Of a DNA stretch of 64,000 nt, positions 37,908-47,813 are shown in pieces. Position 1 is the stretch's first letter. Each line of letters begins with the position of its first letter. The notes under the pieces are model-generated. The model was given only the letters and a program-made list of their open reading frames with translations, ran no database searches and had not been told where the DNA came from. Made by a program: the position numbers and the translations under genes. Origin of the DNA: Candidatus Obscuribacterales bacterium (GTDB lineage Bacteria; Cyanobacteriota; Vampirovibrionia; Obscuribacterales; Obscuribacteraceae); NCBI GenBank assembly GCA_021732085.1, contig JAKFVQ010000033.1, positions 1-64,000 of the forward strand, written 5' to 3'.

Positions 37908-38369
37908 CTACGGTCCGTGCTGTTTGTCGCTGTCGGCGGAATTGTGGCTCTTATCTTTGCGCCGCGCTCTATCCTGTGTGAATTGCTGTTGATCGCCTCG
38001 GTTTCCGGTGCCACCGGGACGAAGCTCGGACTCCTCATAGTCTTCATTGTCAGCTTCGCTACTTTGCTGCGCGTCATCTTCTTCGTTTTCTAAATCGCCG
38101 CGCTCCTTTTCAGTCTGCAATTGGCGATCCTTTTCGTTGCCTTTCTGACCGGCTCCGGAAACCTCAGTCTGCCCAGCTTGGCGTCCTCCTCGTCCGGATT
38201 GCATTCCGCCTTGCTGCACATTATCTTGTTCGTCATTTTCTTGCGCGAATTTCTTATTTTCCCCTGCCATTTGTTGATTTCCCGGCTTGTCATCCTTGGA
38301 CACGTTGACCTTTTCTTGACCACCTTGATTGCCTCCTTGGCCCCGCTTTACTTCATTTTCTCTTGCCAT
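37908..38369 (-). CDS. Disordered hydrophilic protein, stress-protein-like
   Basis: 153 residues from the ATG at 38369, which has GAGG eight bases upstream; longer forms lack one. The sequence is almost entirely Gly, Gln, Glu, Asp, Asn, Lys and Arg with runs such as GGNQGGQEK and ENEEDDAQQ, no hydrophobic core and no Cys. It is expected to be unfolded, resembling hydrophilin or stress-induced proteins rich in KGG-type segments. No enzyme motif is present. It is divergent from the PPK2 gene, so a shared stress-responsive promoter region is possible. Confidence 0.6.
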   Translation of the reverse strand: MARENEVKRGQGGNQGGQEKVNVSKDDKPGNQQMAGENKKFAQENDEQDNVQQGGMQSGRGGRQAGQTEVSGAGQKGNEKDRQLQTEKERGDLENEEDDAQQSSEADNEDYEESELRPGGTGNRGDQQQFTQDRARRKDKSHNSADSDKQHGP

Positions 38370-38538
38370 GCTTGATACCTCACGATTTTTGCCAGGCAGC
38401 AGACGCCGTGAGCGATTCGGAGTTCCCTCAGGCAGCTGTCTGATAGATTCCTGGCTGTGTGATATCAACAGGTGATCATTAGACCGTGAAAACGTAGATA
38501 ATTGACGCTCATCGTTATGTGCGCCGGAGTCTATTGGC

Positions 38539-39447
38539 ATGGAAAAAAAGAACGAAATTCTCAAAAGGATCTCTCGCTTTATCGAGCCCTATAAAGTAAC
38601 CAATGGCAAGTCATTCAAGATTGCTGATATTAATCCAGCGGACACTCATGATTTGGGCTCAGAGAATAAGGCTGAAGCGAAAGAGCTTCTACAAAAAGGA
38701 ACTGAGTTTCTTTCCGAACTTCAAGACATCTTGTACGCCCAAGATCGTTGGGGCGTTTTGCTTATGTTCCAGGCGATGGATGCCGCAGGCAAAGACAGCA
38801 CAATCAAGCATGTAATGTCCGGTGTGAACCCACAAGGGTGCCAAGTTTATTCCTTCAAGCGTCCATCGGCAGAGGAACTTGATCATGATTACATGTGGCG
38901 TTATTCGCGTTGCCTACCAGAACGCGGACGCATTGGGATATTTAATCGCTCGTATTACGAAGAAGTACTTGTTGCAAGGGTACACCAGAATATTCTTAAA
39001 GCTCAACACATGCCTGATGAGGTAATCACTAAAAAGATTTTTGATGAGCGCCTTGAAGATATGGCGAATTTTGAAACGTATTTGAGCCGGAATGGTTTTG
39101 TTGTATTGAAGTTCTTCTTACACGTGTCCAAAAAAGAACAGAAGAAGCGCTTCCTGGCCAGGCTGGATCGTCCAGACAAAAACTGGAAATTTGAACCCGC
39201 TGACGTTACCGAACGAAGCCATTGGACCTCTTACATGCGTGCTTACGAAGCTGCAATCAAAGGCACTGCATCAAAGAATGCACCATGGTTTGTGGTGCCT
39301 GCGGATAATAAATGGTTCACTCGGTTGGTAGTTTCAGCCGCGGTAGTACAAGCTTTAGCCGAATTGGATCTTAGATATCCTACAGTTGATTCAGTAAAGA
39401 GGAGCCAGTTGGATGAGGCTCGCGTGTTGCTCGATAAAGAGAGATAA
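38539..39447 (+). CDS. ppk2: Polyphosphate kinase 2, class III-like
   Basis: 302 residues. Walker A is DAAGKDSTIKH (about residues 92-102) and the lid/Walker B region is GIFNRSYYEEVLVARV; WRYSRCLPERG and HWTSYMRAYEAAI are also typical. The overall sequence, including KFFLHVSKKEQKKRF and PWFVVPADNKWF, is most like class III PPK2, which can phosphorylate both AMP and ADP from polyphosphate. Class III is inferred from memory of characterised members, not a search. GGAG ten bases before the ATG. The DUF4139 gene starts 20 bases after the stop, so they form an operon. Confidence 0.92.
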   Translation: MEKKNEILKRISRFIEPYKVTNGKSFKIADINPADTHDLGSENKAEAKELLQKGTEFLSELQDILYAQDRWGVLLMFQAMDAAGKDSTIKHVMSGVNPQGCQVYSFKRPSAEELDHDYMWRYSRCLPERGRIGIFNRSYYEEVLVARVHQNILKAQHMPDEVITKKIFDERLEDMANFETYLSRNGFVVLKFFLHVSKKEQKKRFLARLDRPDKNWKFEPADVTERSHWTSYMRAYEAAIKGTASKNAPWFVVPADNKWFTRLVVSAAVVQALAELDLRYPTVDSVKRSQLDEARVLLDKER

Positions 39448-39467
39448 ATAGAACTCAGGAGAGGCAT

Positions 39468-41519
39468 ATGGAAAATGCGAATAGTAGCTCACTAGGGCTG
39501 ACTAAGGTAGTTCTTTATAAACATGGAATCGGTTATTTTGAACGCCGTGGCAAGGTGACTGGCCCGACGAAGATAAATTTGCTCTGCGAAGCCAGTGAGA
39601 TTGATGACATGTTAAAGAGTCTACTGGCATTAACCACCAGTGGTGCGCGTGTGGATGCGGTCACCTATGACTCGTCAAAGACATTGGAGAGTCGACTTGC
39701 AGAATTCGGATTTGACATTACAACCTGCAGCGGACTTGCAGAGCTTTTGGGACAGCTCAAGGGCATACCGGTCACCGTTGCCGTATCCGGCGAAGCCATA
39801 CAGGGACGAGTTCTTGGTATGGATGCAACTGAGATAATCGTTGACAATCAAATTGTGCGCCAGATGCACTTGACTGTTTATATGGAGAACAGCAGTTTCA
39901 AGAATATTGCGCTGTCTTCCATTTCCGCGATCAAAATTGATGACGAGACCATGGCCGCAGAATTGAAGCAGCAACTAGAGTTGCTCTTTCAAAACGTGAA
40001 AAAGAAGGATCGGAAATCCTTGAATGTTTCGCTGAGCGATCCCGGCGAACATGATTTACTAATTGCTTATTCAATCCCCTGTCCGATCTGGAAAACAAGT
40101 TATCGCTTGGTTATGGACACTGAGCAAAAGATTCTGCTTCAGGGCATGGCGATTGTAGATAACGTGCAAGAAGAGGATTGGTCAAACGTTCAAGTTGTGC
40201 TTGTGAGTGCATCGCCGATATCTTTTATCCAACCTTTGTATGATCCTGTTCTGCCTGAACGTCCCAGAATTGCGGCGCAAGGAAATGTTTCGGCCGGTCC
40301 TGTTGTCGCCGAACGGGCGCAGTTGCAAAATGCCTTCAAAGCAAAAAGAACGGCGGCTGCGCCTGCGCCTCGGCAGAGAAAGGATCAAGCCCCAGAATCT
40401 GCGCCATATGCTGCTGAAATGATGATGGATGCGATGTCGTATGCCGATTCGGAAGAGACTTATGCTGGAGCACTCGGTTTGGCTCAAGCTTTCTCTGAAA
40501 ATATGGAAGTCCCGATTTCAGTTGAAGGTGGCGAGAAAGGCGAGTTGTTCGAGTACCGTATTCAAAGGCCGGTTACGATACCTCGAAACAGCTCGGCTCT
40601 CATCCCGATCGTTCAACAGATAATCGAAGGTGAGCGCATATCGCTATACAACGAATCGAAAAATAAGAAGTTTCCTTATGCTGCAATTCGTTTCGTTAAT
40701 AATACCGGTCTGACATTAGAAGGTGGTCCCGTTACAGTGATGGAGGGTGATCTCTATGCTGGCGAAGCCCTGCTCGACACTGTAAAACCGGACGATTTGA
40801 GATTCCTGCTCTATGCTGTGGACGAAGCTTGCCCCATTACTGTTCGACAAACGATGACTAACAAGCCGTATTGGCGTGTGCGATCTATCAACAGCATAAT
40901 ATTTGTCGATTACAGGCAGATGAGAGAGAAGACCTACGAGGTTGAGAATCTGACTGATCGCAAAAAGATCATCTTCGTTGAGCATCCAGTCTCTACTGCT
41001 TACAAATTGTCGGATGATTCAAAGCCTGAAGAGACCACGCAAAACTATTATCGATTCAAGGTTGAGCTTGAATCGAAATCATCTTTTGCACTGAACGTCA
41101 AAGAAGAGACTGATGCATATGAGCAAATTCACTTAAGCAATTATCGCGGTGACGATACTGCCAGATTTGAATGGCTTGCCAGCCAAAACTTTGTCGATGC
41201 AGACTTCGTCAAGTTCTTAAAACGCGTTATGGAGCTGCGCAAAGAGCTAAGATCATTCGAGGAAAAGATCGCAAGTGAAACGGCGCTCCTGCAGCAATAC
41301 ACCAACGACCAAGCAAGGGCGCGGGAGAACCTGAAGACGCTGGGTGCAAATAATGAGCGCTATCGAAAAATTATTGATACAACTGAGGATCAGATCAGCG
41401 AAATCAATAAGAAAGTACAAGCGCTCAATAAGGAAATGCGCGACGCCGCGCAAGCCTATTATCAGTTTTGTGCACAAGCCATAATGAGCGATCTTGAGAG
41501 CTCTGCGAAGAAGAAATAG
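39468..41519 (+). CDS. DUF4139 domain protein
   Basis: 683 residues. The N terminus VVLYKHGIGYFERRG and the middle YRVSSI-like stretch PIWKTSYRLVMD are features of DUF4139/DUF4140-type proteins, which have no settled function. A low-complexity Ala/Arg/Pro-rich hinge occurs at about residues 275-320. The C-terminal 110 residues form a coiled coil (LRSFEEKIASETALLQQY). There is no signal peptide, so it is cytosolic. Strong ribosome binding site GGAGAGG. It is cotranscribed with ppk2. Confidence 0.8.
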   Translation: MENANSSSLGLTKVVLYKHGIGYFERRGKVTGPTKINLLCEASEIDDMLKSLLALTTSGARVDAVTYDSSKTLESRLAEFGFDITTCSGLAELLGQLKGIPVTVAVSGEAIQGRVLGMDATEIIVDNQIVRQMHLTVYMENSSFKNIALSSISAIKIDDETMAAELKQQLELLFQNVKKKDRKSLNVSLSDPGEHDLLIAYSIPCPIWKTSYRLVMDTEQKILLQGMAIVDNVQEEDWSNVQVVLVSASPISFIQPLYDPVLPERPRIAAQGNVSAGPVVAERAQLQNAFKAKRTAAAPAPRQRKDQAPESAPYAAEMMMDAMSYADSEETYAGALGLAQAFSENMEVPISVEGGEKGELFEYRIQRPVTIPRNSSALIPIVQQIIEGERISLYNESKNKKFPYAAIRFVNNTGLTLEGGPVTVMEGDLYAGEALLDTVKPDDLRFLLYAVDEACPITVRQTMTNKPYWRVRSINSIIFVDYRQMREKTYEVENLTDRKKIIFVEHPVSTAYKLSDDSKPEETTQNYYRFKVELESKSSFALNVKEETDAYEQIHLSNYRGDDTARFEWLASQNFVDADFVKFLKRVMELRKELRSFEEKIASETALLQQYTNDQARARENLKTLGANNERYRKIIDTTEDQISEINKKVQALNKEMRDAAQAYYQFCAQAIMSDLESSAKKK

Positions 41520-41551
41520 AATTTGCCTTCGTGCTTGCTATGCGCCCTATA

Positions 41552-41716
41552 TTATCCTTTGCTGCCGAAGAGGAACCAGAGCAGAAGGCAAATTGACACC
41601 ACGATCAAGAACGTGACGACTGTCATCCAGATCGCAAAGCGCTGCAAGAATTCACGTAATACCTTTTCGAGTATCTTTCTGAGAAAGTCCAGAATCTTCT
41701 TAAGTATTGCTTTCAT
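41552..41716 (-). CDS. 54-residue membrane peptide
   Basis: Starts MKAILKKILDFLRKIL: residues 1-28 form an amphipathic helix with regular Lys/Arg/Glu spacing, and residues 29-50 a strong membrane segment (TVVTFLIVVSICLLLWFLF), ending GSKG. The hydrophobic and basic periodicity is too regular for a chance ORF. The upstream AAAGATGAG is a weak ribosome binding site. It is convergent with the DUF4139 gene and 71 bases downstream of the stop-to-start order of the next minus gene (41788), possibly in the same transcript. Function unknown; small inner-membrane regulators or toxin-like peptides are possibilities. Confidence 0.65.
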   Translation of the reverse strand: MKAILKKILDFLRKILEKVLREFLQRFAIWMTVVTFLIVVSICLLLWFLFGSKG

Positions 41717-41787
41717 CGCGCACTCATCTTTCAGCCTTCTTCGATCATCTTAGATGCTGGGTAAGTTGCGCGCAAGGTGTCTAAACC

Positions 41788-42324
41788 CTATTTTTCCTGA
41801 GGAACATCATTAATCATTTGAATTCGCGTCATTTCGATGTTACGCGTTATGTGGTTGATCAGCTCTGTTTCCGTTCGAATTGCGCGCCGGTCGTAGCCCC
41901 GCTTCATGGTCAGATCCGTGAGGTCGACCAGTTTCTTAACTTCGGTATCGAGCTGGTCTAGTTGCCGATCCATTATTTGCACATCTTGCTCGAATCGTTT
42001 ACCCACCGTTGGTGCAAAGGGACGAAGATCGTCCAGCTCTTTTTGCAATTCCCTTTCCGCTGTAGTTAGTGTACGCATGTTCATTGTCACGGTGTATGGA
42101 TCCGGCGGAACATCTTCCAGGTGGCAAGGCGGAGTAATGGGGGGCGGGTTGCAGACAACACGCGCCTTAATCATTTCGTGATTGATGAAGGTGTCGGACA
42201 GGCTGATGCTCTGGATGTCTTCGCGCATTCGATCGAGCGCATCCATAGTGTCGTCATTCGTTCTTGCGCTGGAAACCCTTTGTGAATAGGTGTCTTCAGA
42301 GCAGGCGCATCCTTTCGTTTCCAT
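41788..42324 (-). CDS. Helical hypothetical protein
   Basis: 178 residues. The N-terminal 75 residues carry Cys (CAC, CNPPPITPPC) and a Pro-rich stretch; the C-terminal 100 residues are helical with heptad spacing (VQIMDRQLDQLDTEVKKLVD), suggesting a coiled coil. GGAGAG before the ATG supports the start. No signal peptide. I do not recognise it. It is divergent from the transglutaminase gene. Confidence 0.65.
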   Translation of the reverse strand: METKGCACSEDTYSQRVSSARTNDDTMDALDRMREDIQSISLSDTFINHEMIKARVVCNPPPITPPCHLEDVPPDPYTVTMNMRTLTTAERELQKELDDLRPFAPTVGKRFEQDVQIMDRQLDQLDTEVKKLVDLTDLTMKRGYDRRAIRTETELINHITRNIEMTRIQMINDVPQEK

Positions 42325-42526
42325 AATTGCTCTCCGTTATTATGCCAACTCCCTGATAATAAGCGCAGACCGCCTAGCTGTCAGCTGTAGACACACCATG
42401 CTTTGAAAGCTTGCGGAACTCGCGTTAACGAACGGGCATAATCGCTTGAGTTGTTCTCGGAATTGAGTTATCGTATTGAACTTCTAGGAAATCCCGCTCC
42501 TCTCGTCCTCCGGAGAAGGATCCATT

Positions 42527-43360
42527 ATGTTCATTCGAGTTGGCTACGACATAGTTTTAGACCTCCCAGCTCCGACAACAATGACGTTGTTACTGCATGT
42601 TTTGCCGGAGCTAGAGCGAAATCTTCGCGTACCGGACAAGCTTCTTGTTGAGCCTGAAGTGCCGGTTACTGAATTTATCGATTCGTTTGGTAATCGGTGT
42701 GCGCGCCTGCTTGCACCGGCCGGTAAGTTTAGAATGCACAGTGATACCGTTATAGAGCATTCAGGTACCCCAGAACCGGAATTTCCAGATGCCAAACAAC
42801 ATTCTGTCGATGAGCTTCCCACAGAGTGTTTGCAGTTTCTTTTGCCGAGTCGTTATTGCGAAGTAGATCGCTTTAACGAGATTGGCGAGCAGTTGTTCGG
42901 CAAAACTAATCCAGGTTGGGAACGTGTTTCTGCTATTCGTGATTGGGTTCATAGCAATGTTGAATTTGGATATCAGCATGCTTGCAATACCAAAACGGCC
43001 TGGGATGTCTACCAGGACCGAAAAGGCGTCTGCCGCGATTTTACGCATTTAGCGATTACACTTTGTCGCGTGATGGGAATTCCAGCCCGTTATGCCACCG
43101 GGTACTTGGGGGATATCGGCATTCCAGCGGTTGATTGTCCGATGGATTTTAGTGCATGCTTCCAGGTCTATCTTGGTGGACGCTGGCACACATGGGATGC
43201 ACGCCACCCAATTCGTCGTATTGGGTGGATCCTGATGGCAACTGGTCGTGATGCCACTGATTGTGCAATCACGACGACTTTTGGGCTTCATACTTTGGAT
43301 AAATTCCAGGTCTGGGCTGACGAAGTTCTAACTCCAGAGTTGATGCAATCCAAAGCCTAG
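42527..43360 (+). CDS. Transglutaminase-like cysteine protease-fold protein
   Basis: 277 residues. The catalytic cysteine lies in KGVCRDFTH (about residue 167), the histidine in RWHTWDARH (about residue 224) with the Asp in the same motif, and GIPARYATGYL between them is typical of bacterial transglutaminase-like proteins. The N-terminal beta-rich part (residues 1-100) is the usual leading domain. No signal peptide, so cytosolic. Such proteins are mostly proteases or amidases of unknown substrate. A strong ribosome binding site (GGAGAAGG) precedes the ATG. Confidence 0.88.
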   Translation: MFIRVGYDIVLDLPAPTTMTLLLHVLPELERNLRVPDKLLVEPEVPVTEFIDSFGNRCARLLAPAGKFRMHSDTVIEHSGTPEPEFPDAKQHSVDELPTECLQFLLPSRYCEVDRFNEIGEQLFGKTNPGWERVSAIRDWVHSNVEFGYQHACNTKTAWDVYQDRKGVCRDFTHLAITLCRVMGIPARYATGYLGDIGIPAVDCPMDFSACFQVYLGGRWHTWDARHPIRRIGWILMATGRDATDCAITTTFGLHTLDKFQVWADEVLTPELMQSKA

Positions 43361-43479
43361 ACCTTCTCTTGATGTATCTGCTTGATTGAGCTGTTTCAGA
43401 TGGCTAAGTACCGGCGCAAGTGATTTGCATTGTTGAAACATGAGCTCCGAATTTGAAGAAATAGAAATGAGGGCGAGTC

Positions 43480-45579
43480 TCAACGTGAGGAGTCCTTGCT
43501 TCTGTACAGCAACGCTGTATATGAGAGCGCATAAAGAAGCATTCCTACAAGCACTAGGCTCTTAATCCCGGTCAGGACACAGAGATTTTCTGTCAGACCA
43601 CCAATGGCAACACCTAAAAGATTTGCAGACAAGTATGCAGGTGGTGAACTGGCTTTCTTGAAGCACGAGGAAAATATCAATCCCCCAAAGAAAATTGGCA
43701 AACAGTTTACCAGCGCAGCCAGCCCGGCAAGCAGAAAGAAAGGCATTTTTGAATTGTGCGGAATCTGAAAGAAGTAATCTACTAATAAGGCAACAAGCAG
43801 GCAAATGTAAAAGGGAAGAACCTTATCACTTTTCCTTTTGCTTGCGAGCCAATTCGCAAGAAATGCCAATGTAAGAACAAACAAGGTCACAATGGAAGTA
43901 ATTATCCAGGTCGCACCAAATAGGACGGAGAGCTGAGTAATTGCTTTCACCTCGACAAGAATGAAAGCTTGTCCGAGGAAGAACATATTGCCCCACGCTG
44001 CTCCACTTATTGGACCCTCGGGAGCTGCCTTTCTACTGATTAGAACAGGCATCAATACGGCGGTGAAGATTATTGCCAGGTACAGAATCAAGCCATTGGA
44101 ATTGAAATCCATATAAAGAAACGGCCAGTCATCTGTCGCAGGACGAGCCTCTGTTTGATCCCCAGCTGCGGGCCACAGTCTTAGTGGTTTGATTTTTTCC
44201 GAATCAAAGTTTAGTTCCGAAGCTCCGGGTCCGAAAAAGAACATTACGCTATCCCAGCTATCGCTGACCAGGCCCAACGGTGGTTTGCCCTGTGCTTCCG
44301 TAATTGCTTGATACAAACGACGGGTGACAATGTGCTGTGGACCCGTCGCGAAGCTAATAACACCGAGCCCTTTTTTGTCCAGGTGCTCAAGAGCGGACTT
44401 AATTGATTCAACCGTGTATACAAAATTATCGACACGGATGAACGACGATGTGCTCAATGTTGAACCGGGATCAAGGTATGCAAATTCAATGAGATCGAAC
44501 TTCTTATCCGTGTATCGCAAGAAGGTACGTGCATCTTCTACATGGAGGGTCACATTTGGCTGTATGTATGGTTTCTCTGGGTGCAAGCTCTTGCCAAAAC
44601 TGGCAATAATTGGATCGATTTCTACAACATCTACTGACCGGGCTCCTCTCTTCAGGGCAAAATCAACATCATTTCCGGATCCTCCTCCCAAAATCAAAAC
44701 ACGTTCGCGAGACAATGAATTCTCAAATGGTAATTTCAACCAGCGAAAATATTGGCTCAACGTTTCCAACTGCCAAGATTTTTCGGAACTCTTTTTCAAT
44801 TGATTGTCCAGTGCATCCCCATTATCACTGGGAGATCGAACAGCAAAATGGAAGTAATGGTTGTTGGAATTTAAAACATAATTTCCATTACCCAGAGTGC
44901 TGTTTGCAGCCGCGGGCAATGGAATTACATCCAGTTTGCTGTAAGGCGACCAATAGCTGTGCAAAGTTGCAAAACAGGACAACGCAACGAACAGTGGAGT
45001 AAGAGCAATTACGATTTTCTGTCGCGTCACCATCCTTGTGATGATACCCAGCAAGAGAAGCCAGCCCGGAGGTGGTATCTGGAAGTAACTAATGACGCCA
45101 AATAAAAGCACACCGAAGATACTGCCAAGCAAGTTAAAGGAGTATGCTTTCAATCCTGGCGATTTACTGAGTTCAGTTCCTAGCTTTGCACCTATGCTTG
45201 TCGAGATTACTGTAAGTGAAGCCAGAATACAGCTGAATATGGAAATTGACTGGAAGATGCTACCTAAGAAATTGTTCTGATCCATTCTCAAGCTTAGATT
45301 GCTGAGCTTCAGTGGCACAGCAAAAATGAGTCCAAGAATCAAGAAACTTGCACATAGCAAACTAATCCATATTGGCAGTTGGGCTTTCTCCGTACGATTA
45401 AGCCCAACTGACGCACCGACTAGAAAAACAAGAAGGATGAGATTCGGAAATGCTCTAACAATTGAAACCTCAATTCCAAGCCATCTGATCGCAAGAATCT
45501 CTGTGTATAAGAGAAGTACGCTAACCCAGAAGATGCGTGATTCGACGGTGTTCAACTTAGACCAAAGACTTGTAGTCAA
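43480..45579 (-). CDS. Membrane protein with spermidine-synthase-like domain
   Basis: 699 residues. The first 230 residues hold about six membrane helices, followed by a Rossmann methyltransferase-fold domain with LILGGGSGNDVDFAL (about residue 300), VDVVEIDP and an acidic DLIEFAYLDP in place of the usual aminopropyltransferase DxxDP. The C-terminal 200 residues have six or more further helices. This resembles the membrane-bound spermine/spermidine-synthase-like proteins of unknown function. The acidic catalytic residues of true spermidine synthase are not clearly kept, so polyamine synthesis is doubtful. Confidence 0.75.
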   Translation of the reverse strand: MTTSLWSKLNTVESRIFWVSVLLLYTEILAIRWLGIEVSIVRAFPNLILLVFLVGASVGLNRTEKAQLPIWISLLCASFLILGLIFAVPLKLSNLSLRMDQNNFLGSIFQSISIFSCILASLTVISTSIGAKLGTELSKSPGLKAYSFNLLGSIFGVLLFGVISYFQIPPPGWLLLLGIITRMVTRQKIVIALTPLFVALSCFATLHSYWSPYSKLDVIPLPAAANSTLGNGNYVLNSNNHYFHFAVRSPSDNGDALDNQLKKSSEKSWQLETLSQYFRWLKLPFENSLSRERVLILGGGSGNDVDFALKRGARSVDVVEIDPIIASFGKSLHPEKPYIQPNVTLHVEDARTFLRYTDKKFDLIEFAYLDPGSTLSTSSFIRVDNFVYTVESIKSALEHLDKKGLGVISFATGPQHIVTRRLYQAITEAQGKPPLGLVSDSWDSVMFFFGPGASELNFDSEKIKPLRLWPAAGDQTEARPATDDWPFLYMDFNSNGLILYLAIIFTAVLMPVLISRKAAPEGPISGAAWGNMFFLGQAFILVEVKAITQLSVLFGATWIITSIVTLFVLTLAFLANWLASKRKSDKVLPFYICLLVALLVDYFFQIPHNSKMPFFLLAGLAALVNCLPIFFGGLIFSSCFKKASSPPAYLSANLLGVAIGGLTENLCVLTGIKSLVLVGMLLYALSYTALLYRSKDSSR

Positions 45580-45785
45580 AATACTATTTCCATTCCGGTT
45601 CCGGCGCTCGCTGGTACGCGTTAAGCAGCTTGCCTCTGACTGACATCGTCGATTTTACCTCTGGCAATGATTTCATAAATCCGGATCGCTGACAACAGCA
45701 TCACGATTCGGGCTAGATTAACTTGGAGGAACTAGCAATCTCTGGCTCCGTCGATCTCTTTCCCTGCAAGAAAGAATGATCAACT

Positions 45786-46751
45786 ATGAGCCTACCGATA
45801 ATCGATTTTCACGCCCATTTGATGACCTTGGCCGGCATAGAAAAATGCTGTCCTGAGGAACAGCAGACGCCATTCTTTAAGCACCTCGTTCCTATTCTGG
45901 AACCACTTGCTCACTTGACCGAGCCCGTGCACGATCGATTCCTCCGATATCTTGCAATGAATTATCGAAATTCTCTCAGTCGAACCTTGTACGCTCGCAT
46001 GGGACCCTTGTTCTTGATGGAGGCCTTGCGCCTTTTTCGGAAACATGGTTTGGAACAGCTGGTTCACAGCATGGATCGCCTTGGGATCAAACATTCAGTA
46101 ATCTATTCAATAGAACCATTGACAAACACTCGCGAAATTATCGAGCAAACGGCGCAGTATCCAGGAAGATTCTCTGTTTTCGGATCAGTATCTAGTCATC
46201 AGCCGGATCACGTCGGCTATCTCGCGCCATTGGTGGAATCAGGAGCCATAAAAGGTATAAAAATCCATCCAATGGTGGGTGGTTTCACATCCACGGAATT
46301 ATTCAATTCGACTCGTGAGCTGGTGGCGTTGGCCAGTGAGAAGGAATTGCCGGTCGCTATTCACACAGGACACATTCCGATTGAAGGAATTACAGGCTTA
46401 ACGCCGTATAGTCCTGTCCATGTCCTTGAACCTATAATCAGAGCCTTTCCGAAGTGCCGCTTTGTTCTCACCCACATCGGTTGGGAAGCATGGCGCGAAA
46501 CTTTAGATATCGCAGCCTCTTGCCCCAACGTCATGGTAGAAACATCGTGGCAGCCCGCCCGAATTATTCGCAAAGCTGTCGATCGTTTAGGCAGCTCCAG
46601 GGTGTTGTTCGGATCCGATTTCCCTCTCTTTCAACAAGATCAAGCGATAGATGAAGTCATACGCGCATTGTCCCCACGAGAGTTTCGAGTTGTCTGCTAT
46701 CGCAATGCGGCTAACCTTTTGCATCTGACTCGTTTTGCTTTGCCTGTTTGA
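45786..46751 (+). CDS. Amidohydrolase-2 family metal-dependent hydrolase
   Basis: 321 residues. The metal-binding IDFHAHL at residues 6-12, the central GIKIHPMVGG, the histidine in LPVAIHTGH, LTHIGWEAW and the aspartate in VLFGSDFPLF make the amidohydrolase-2 (TIM-barrel) pattern, as in decarboxylases and lactonases. Substrate is unknown. It is monocistronic and convergent with the next gene. Confidence 0.85.
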   Translation: MSLPIIDFHAHLMTLAGIEKCCPEEQQTPFFKHLVPILEPLAHLTEPVHDRFLRYLAMNYRNSLSRTLYARMGPLFLMEALRLFRKHGLEQLVHSMDRLGIKHSVIYSIEPLTNTREIIEQTAQYPGRFSVFGSVSSHQPDHVGYLAPLVESGAIKGIKIHPMVGGFTSTELFNSTRELVALASEKELPVAIHTGHIPIEGITGLTPYSPVHVLEPIIRAFPKCRFVLTHIGWEAWRETLDIAASCPNVMVETSWQPARIIRKAVDRLGSSRVLFGSDFPLFQQDQAIDEVIRALSPREFRVVCYRNAANLLHLTRFALPV

Positions 46752-46839
46752 TTTCGAACTGCGCAGTTTGGGCCTTCAAGCGCAAAAGGACGGATTGTGT
46801 CCGCCCTACGCTGTTGTCTATCGTGAAAAAATCTACTAA

Positions 46840-47580
46840 CTATGCATTGACTGATGCAGTATTGAATCTTATAGAACCTTGTTCTTGCGATTGGCTGTTT
46901 TCGAGGGTGACGTAGTATTTTGCCCAGAAGAAATGTACGAAAGGAAGCATAAAGAACAAGAGAATAAACAGATTGATAATCGGCAAGAAAGCCAGGGCGA
47001 AATTCGATACTTGGTAAAGAGCAAACAAAGCGAGCATCTCGATCAGATGTCCACGCGTAATGTGGAAGCTTTTCTTCAAGGCTTCAATTGGTCCGTATCC
47101 ATCAGCAATGGCTAATGAGTAGAAAGTGAAACGCATAGCAAGGTAAATGCCAGGGATAACAAAGCAAATCAACCCAAGTATGAGTGCTGGAGCCATAACA
47201 AGCGATGCAAGAACGATTGGTACTAGCAGGTGAAAGCCACTCTTCAATTCGTTGATTATAACGAAGGACTCTTTTCTCACCATCTTCAGGCACATACGAG
47301 CGAAGCCTAACTGCATTGCCAGGATGCCTAAGATGAAACCGAGGTGAAGTACAAACACCACAGGTAGTATCAGGTACGACAACCAATTTAGTTGCGCGCT
47401 TCCTTGAGATAGCAGCCCTGTAAGTGACAGGAGTCCTACCTCAACTGCGAGAATCGGCAGGGCCGCCCCAACGATTAAGAACCCGGCACCGATAAGTTTT
47501 CCCCAGTTCGTTTTGAATTCAGAAAAGGTATCTTTTAGCAGGCTAGTAATGTTTAATTTCAACTCTTCAATCGATGGCAT
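46840..47580 (-). CDS. Multi-pass membrane protein, unknown
   Basis: 246 residues from ATG 47580, which has GAGGGG nine bases upstream; the longer ATG at 47619 has none. About six hydrophobic segments span residues 30-230, with a charged N terminus (LKDTFSEFKTNWGKLIGAG) and the internal GPIEALKKSFHITRGHLIEM that resembles the repeated motif of DUF975/glycerophosphodiester-phosphodiesterase membrane-domain proteins. Inner membrane location is expected; function unknown. Confidence 0.7.
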   Translation of the reverse strand: MPSIEELKLNITSLLKDTFSEFKTNWGKLIGAGFLIVGAALPILAVEVGLLSLTGLLSQGSAQLNWLSYLILPVVFVLHLGFILGILAMQLGFARMCLKMVRKESFVIINELKSGFHLLVPIVLASLVMAPALILGLICFVIPGIYLAMRFTFYSLAIADGYGPIEALKKSFHITRGHLIEMLALFALYQVSNFALAFLPIINLFILLFFMLPFVHFFWAKYYVTLENSQSQEQGSIRFNTASVNA

Positions 47581-47813
47581 GATTTGATTCCCCTCAATCC
47601 GTCCCCGTGCTCTTGTCAACGAAAGGCGAAAGGGAATTAGGAGTGTTGAGCTTGAAAATGCTGTGACGCATACGCCAGCTAGTGTTTCGAAGATTTATTT
47701 ATTGGTAGTGGGCGTCCAAGGATCTCGATTACACCAAGCGTTCCTGTACGAAGCCCGCGAGAGTACATCCCCTTTCTAAGTCTTATTGGTAGGTTTTACG
47801 CGTTAACGGACAA

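Noticed and set aside
43480-45579. Calling the membrane protein a true spermidine synthase
   Set aside because: The aminopropyltransferase acidic residues are not clearly kept and it is embedded in many membrane helices.
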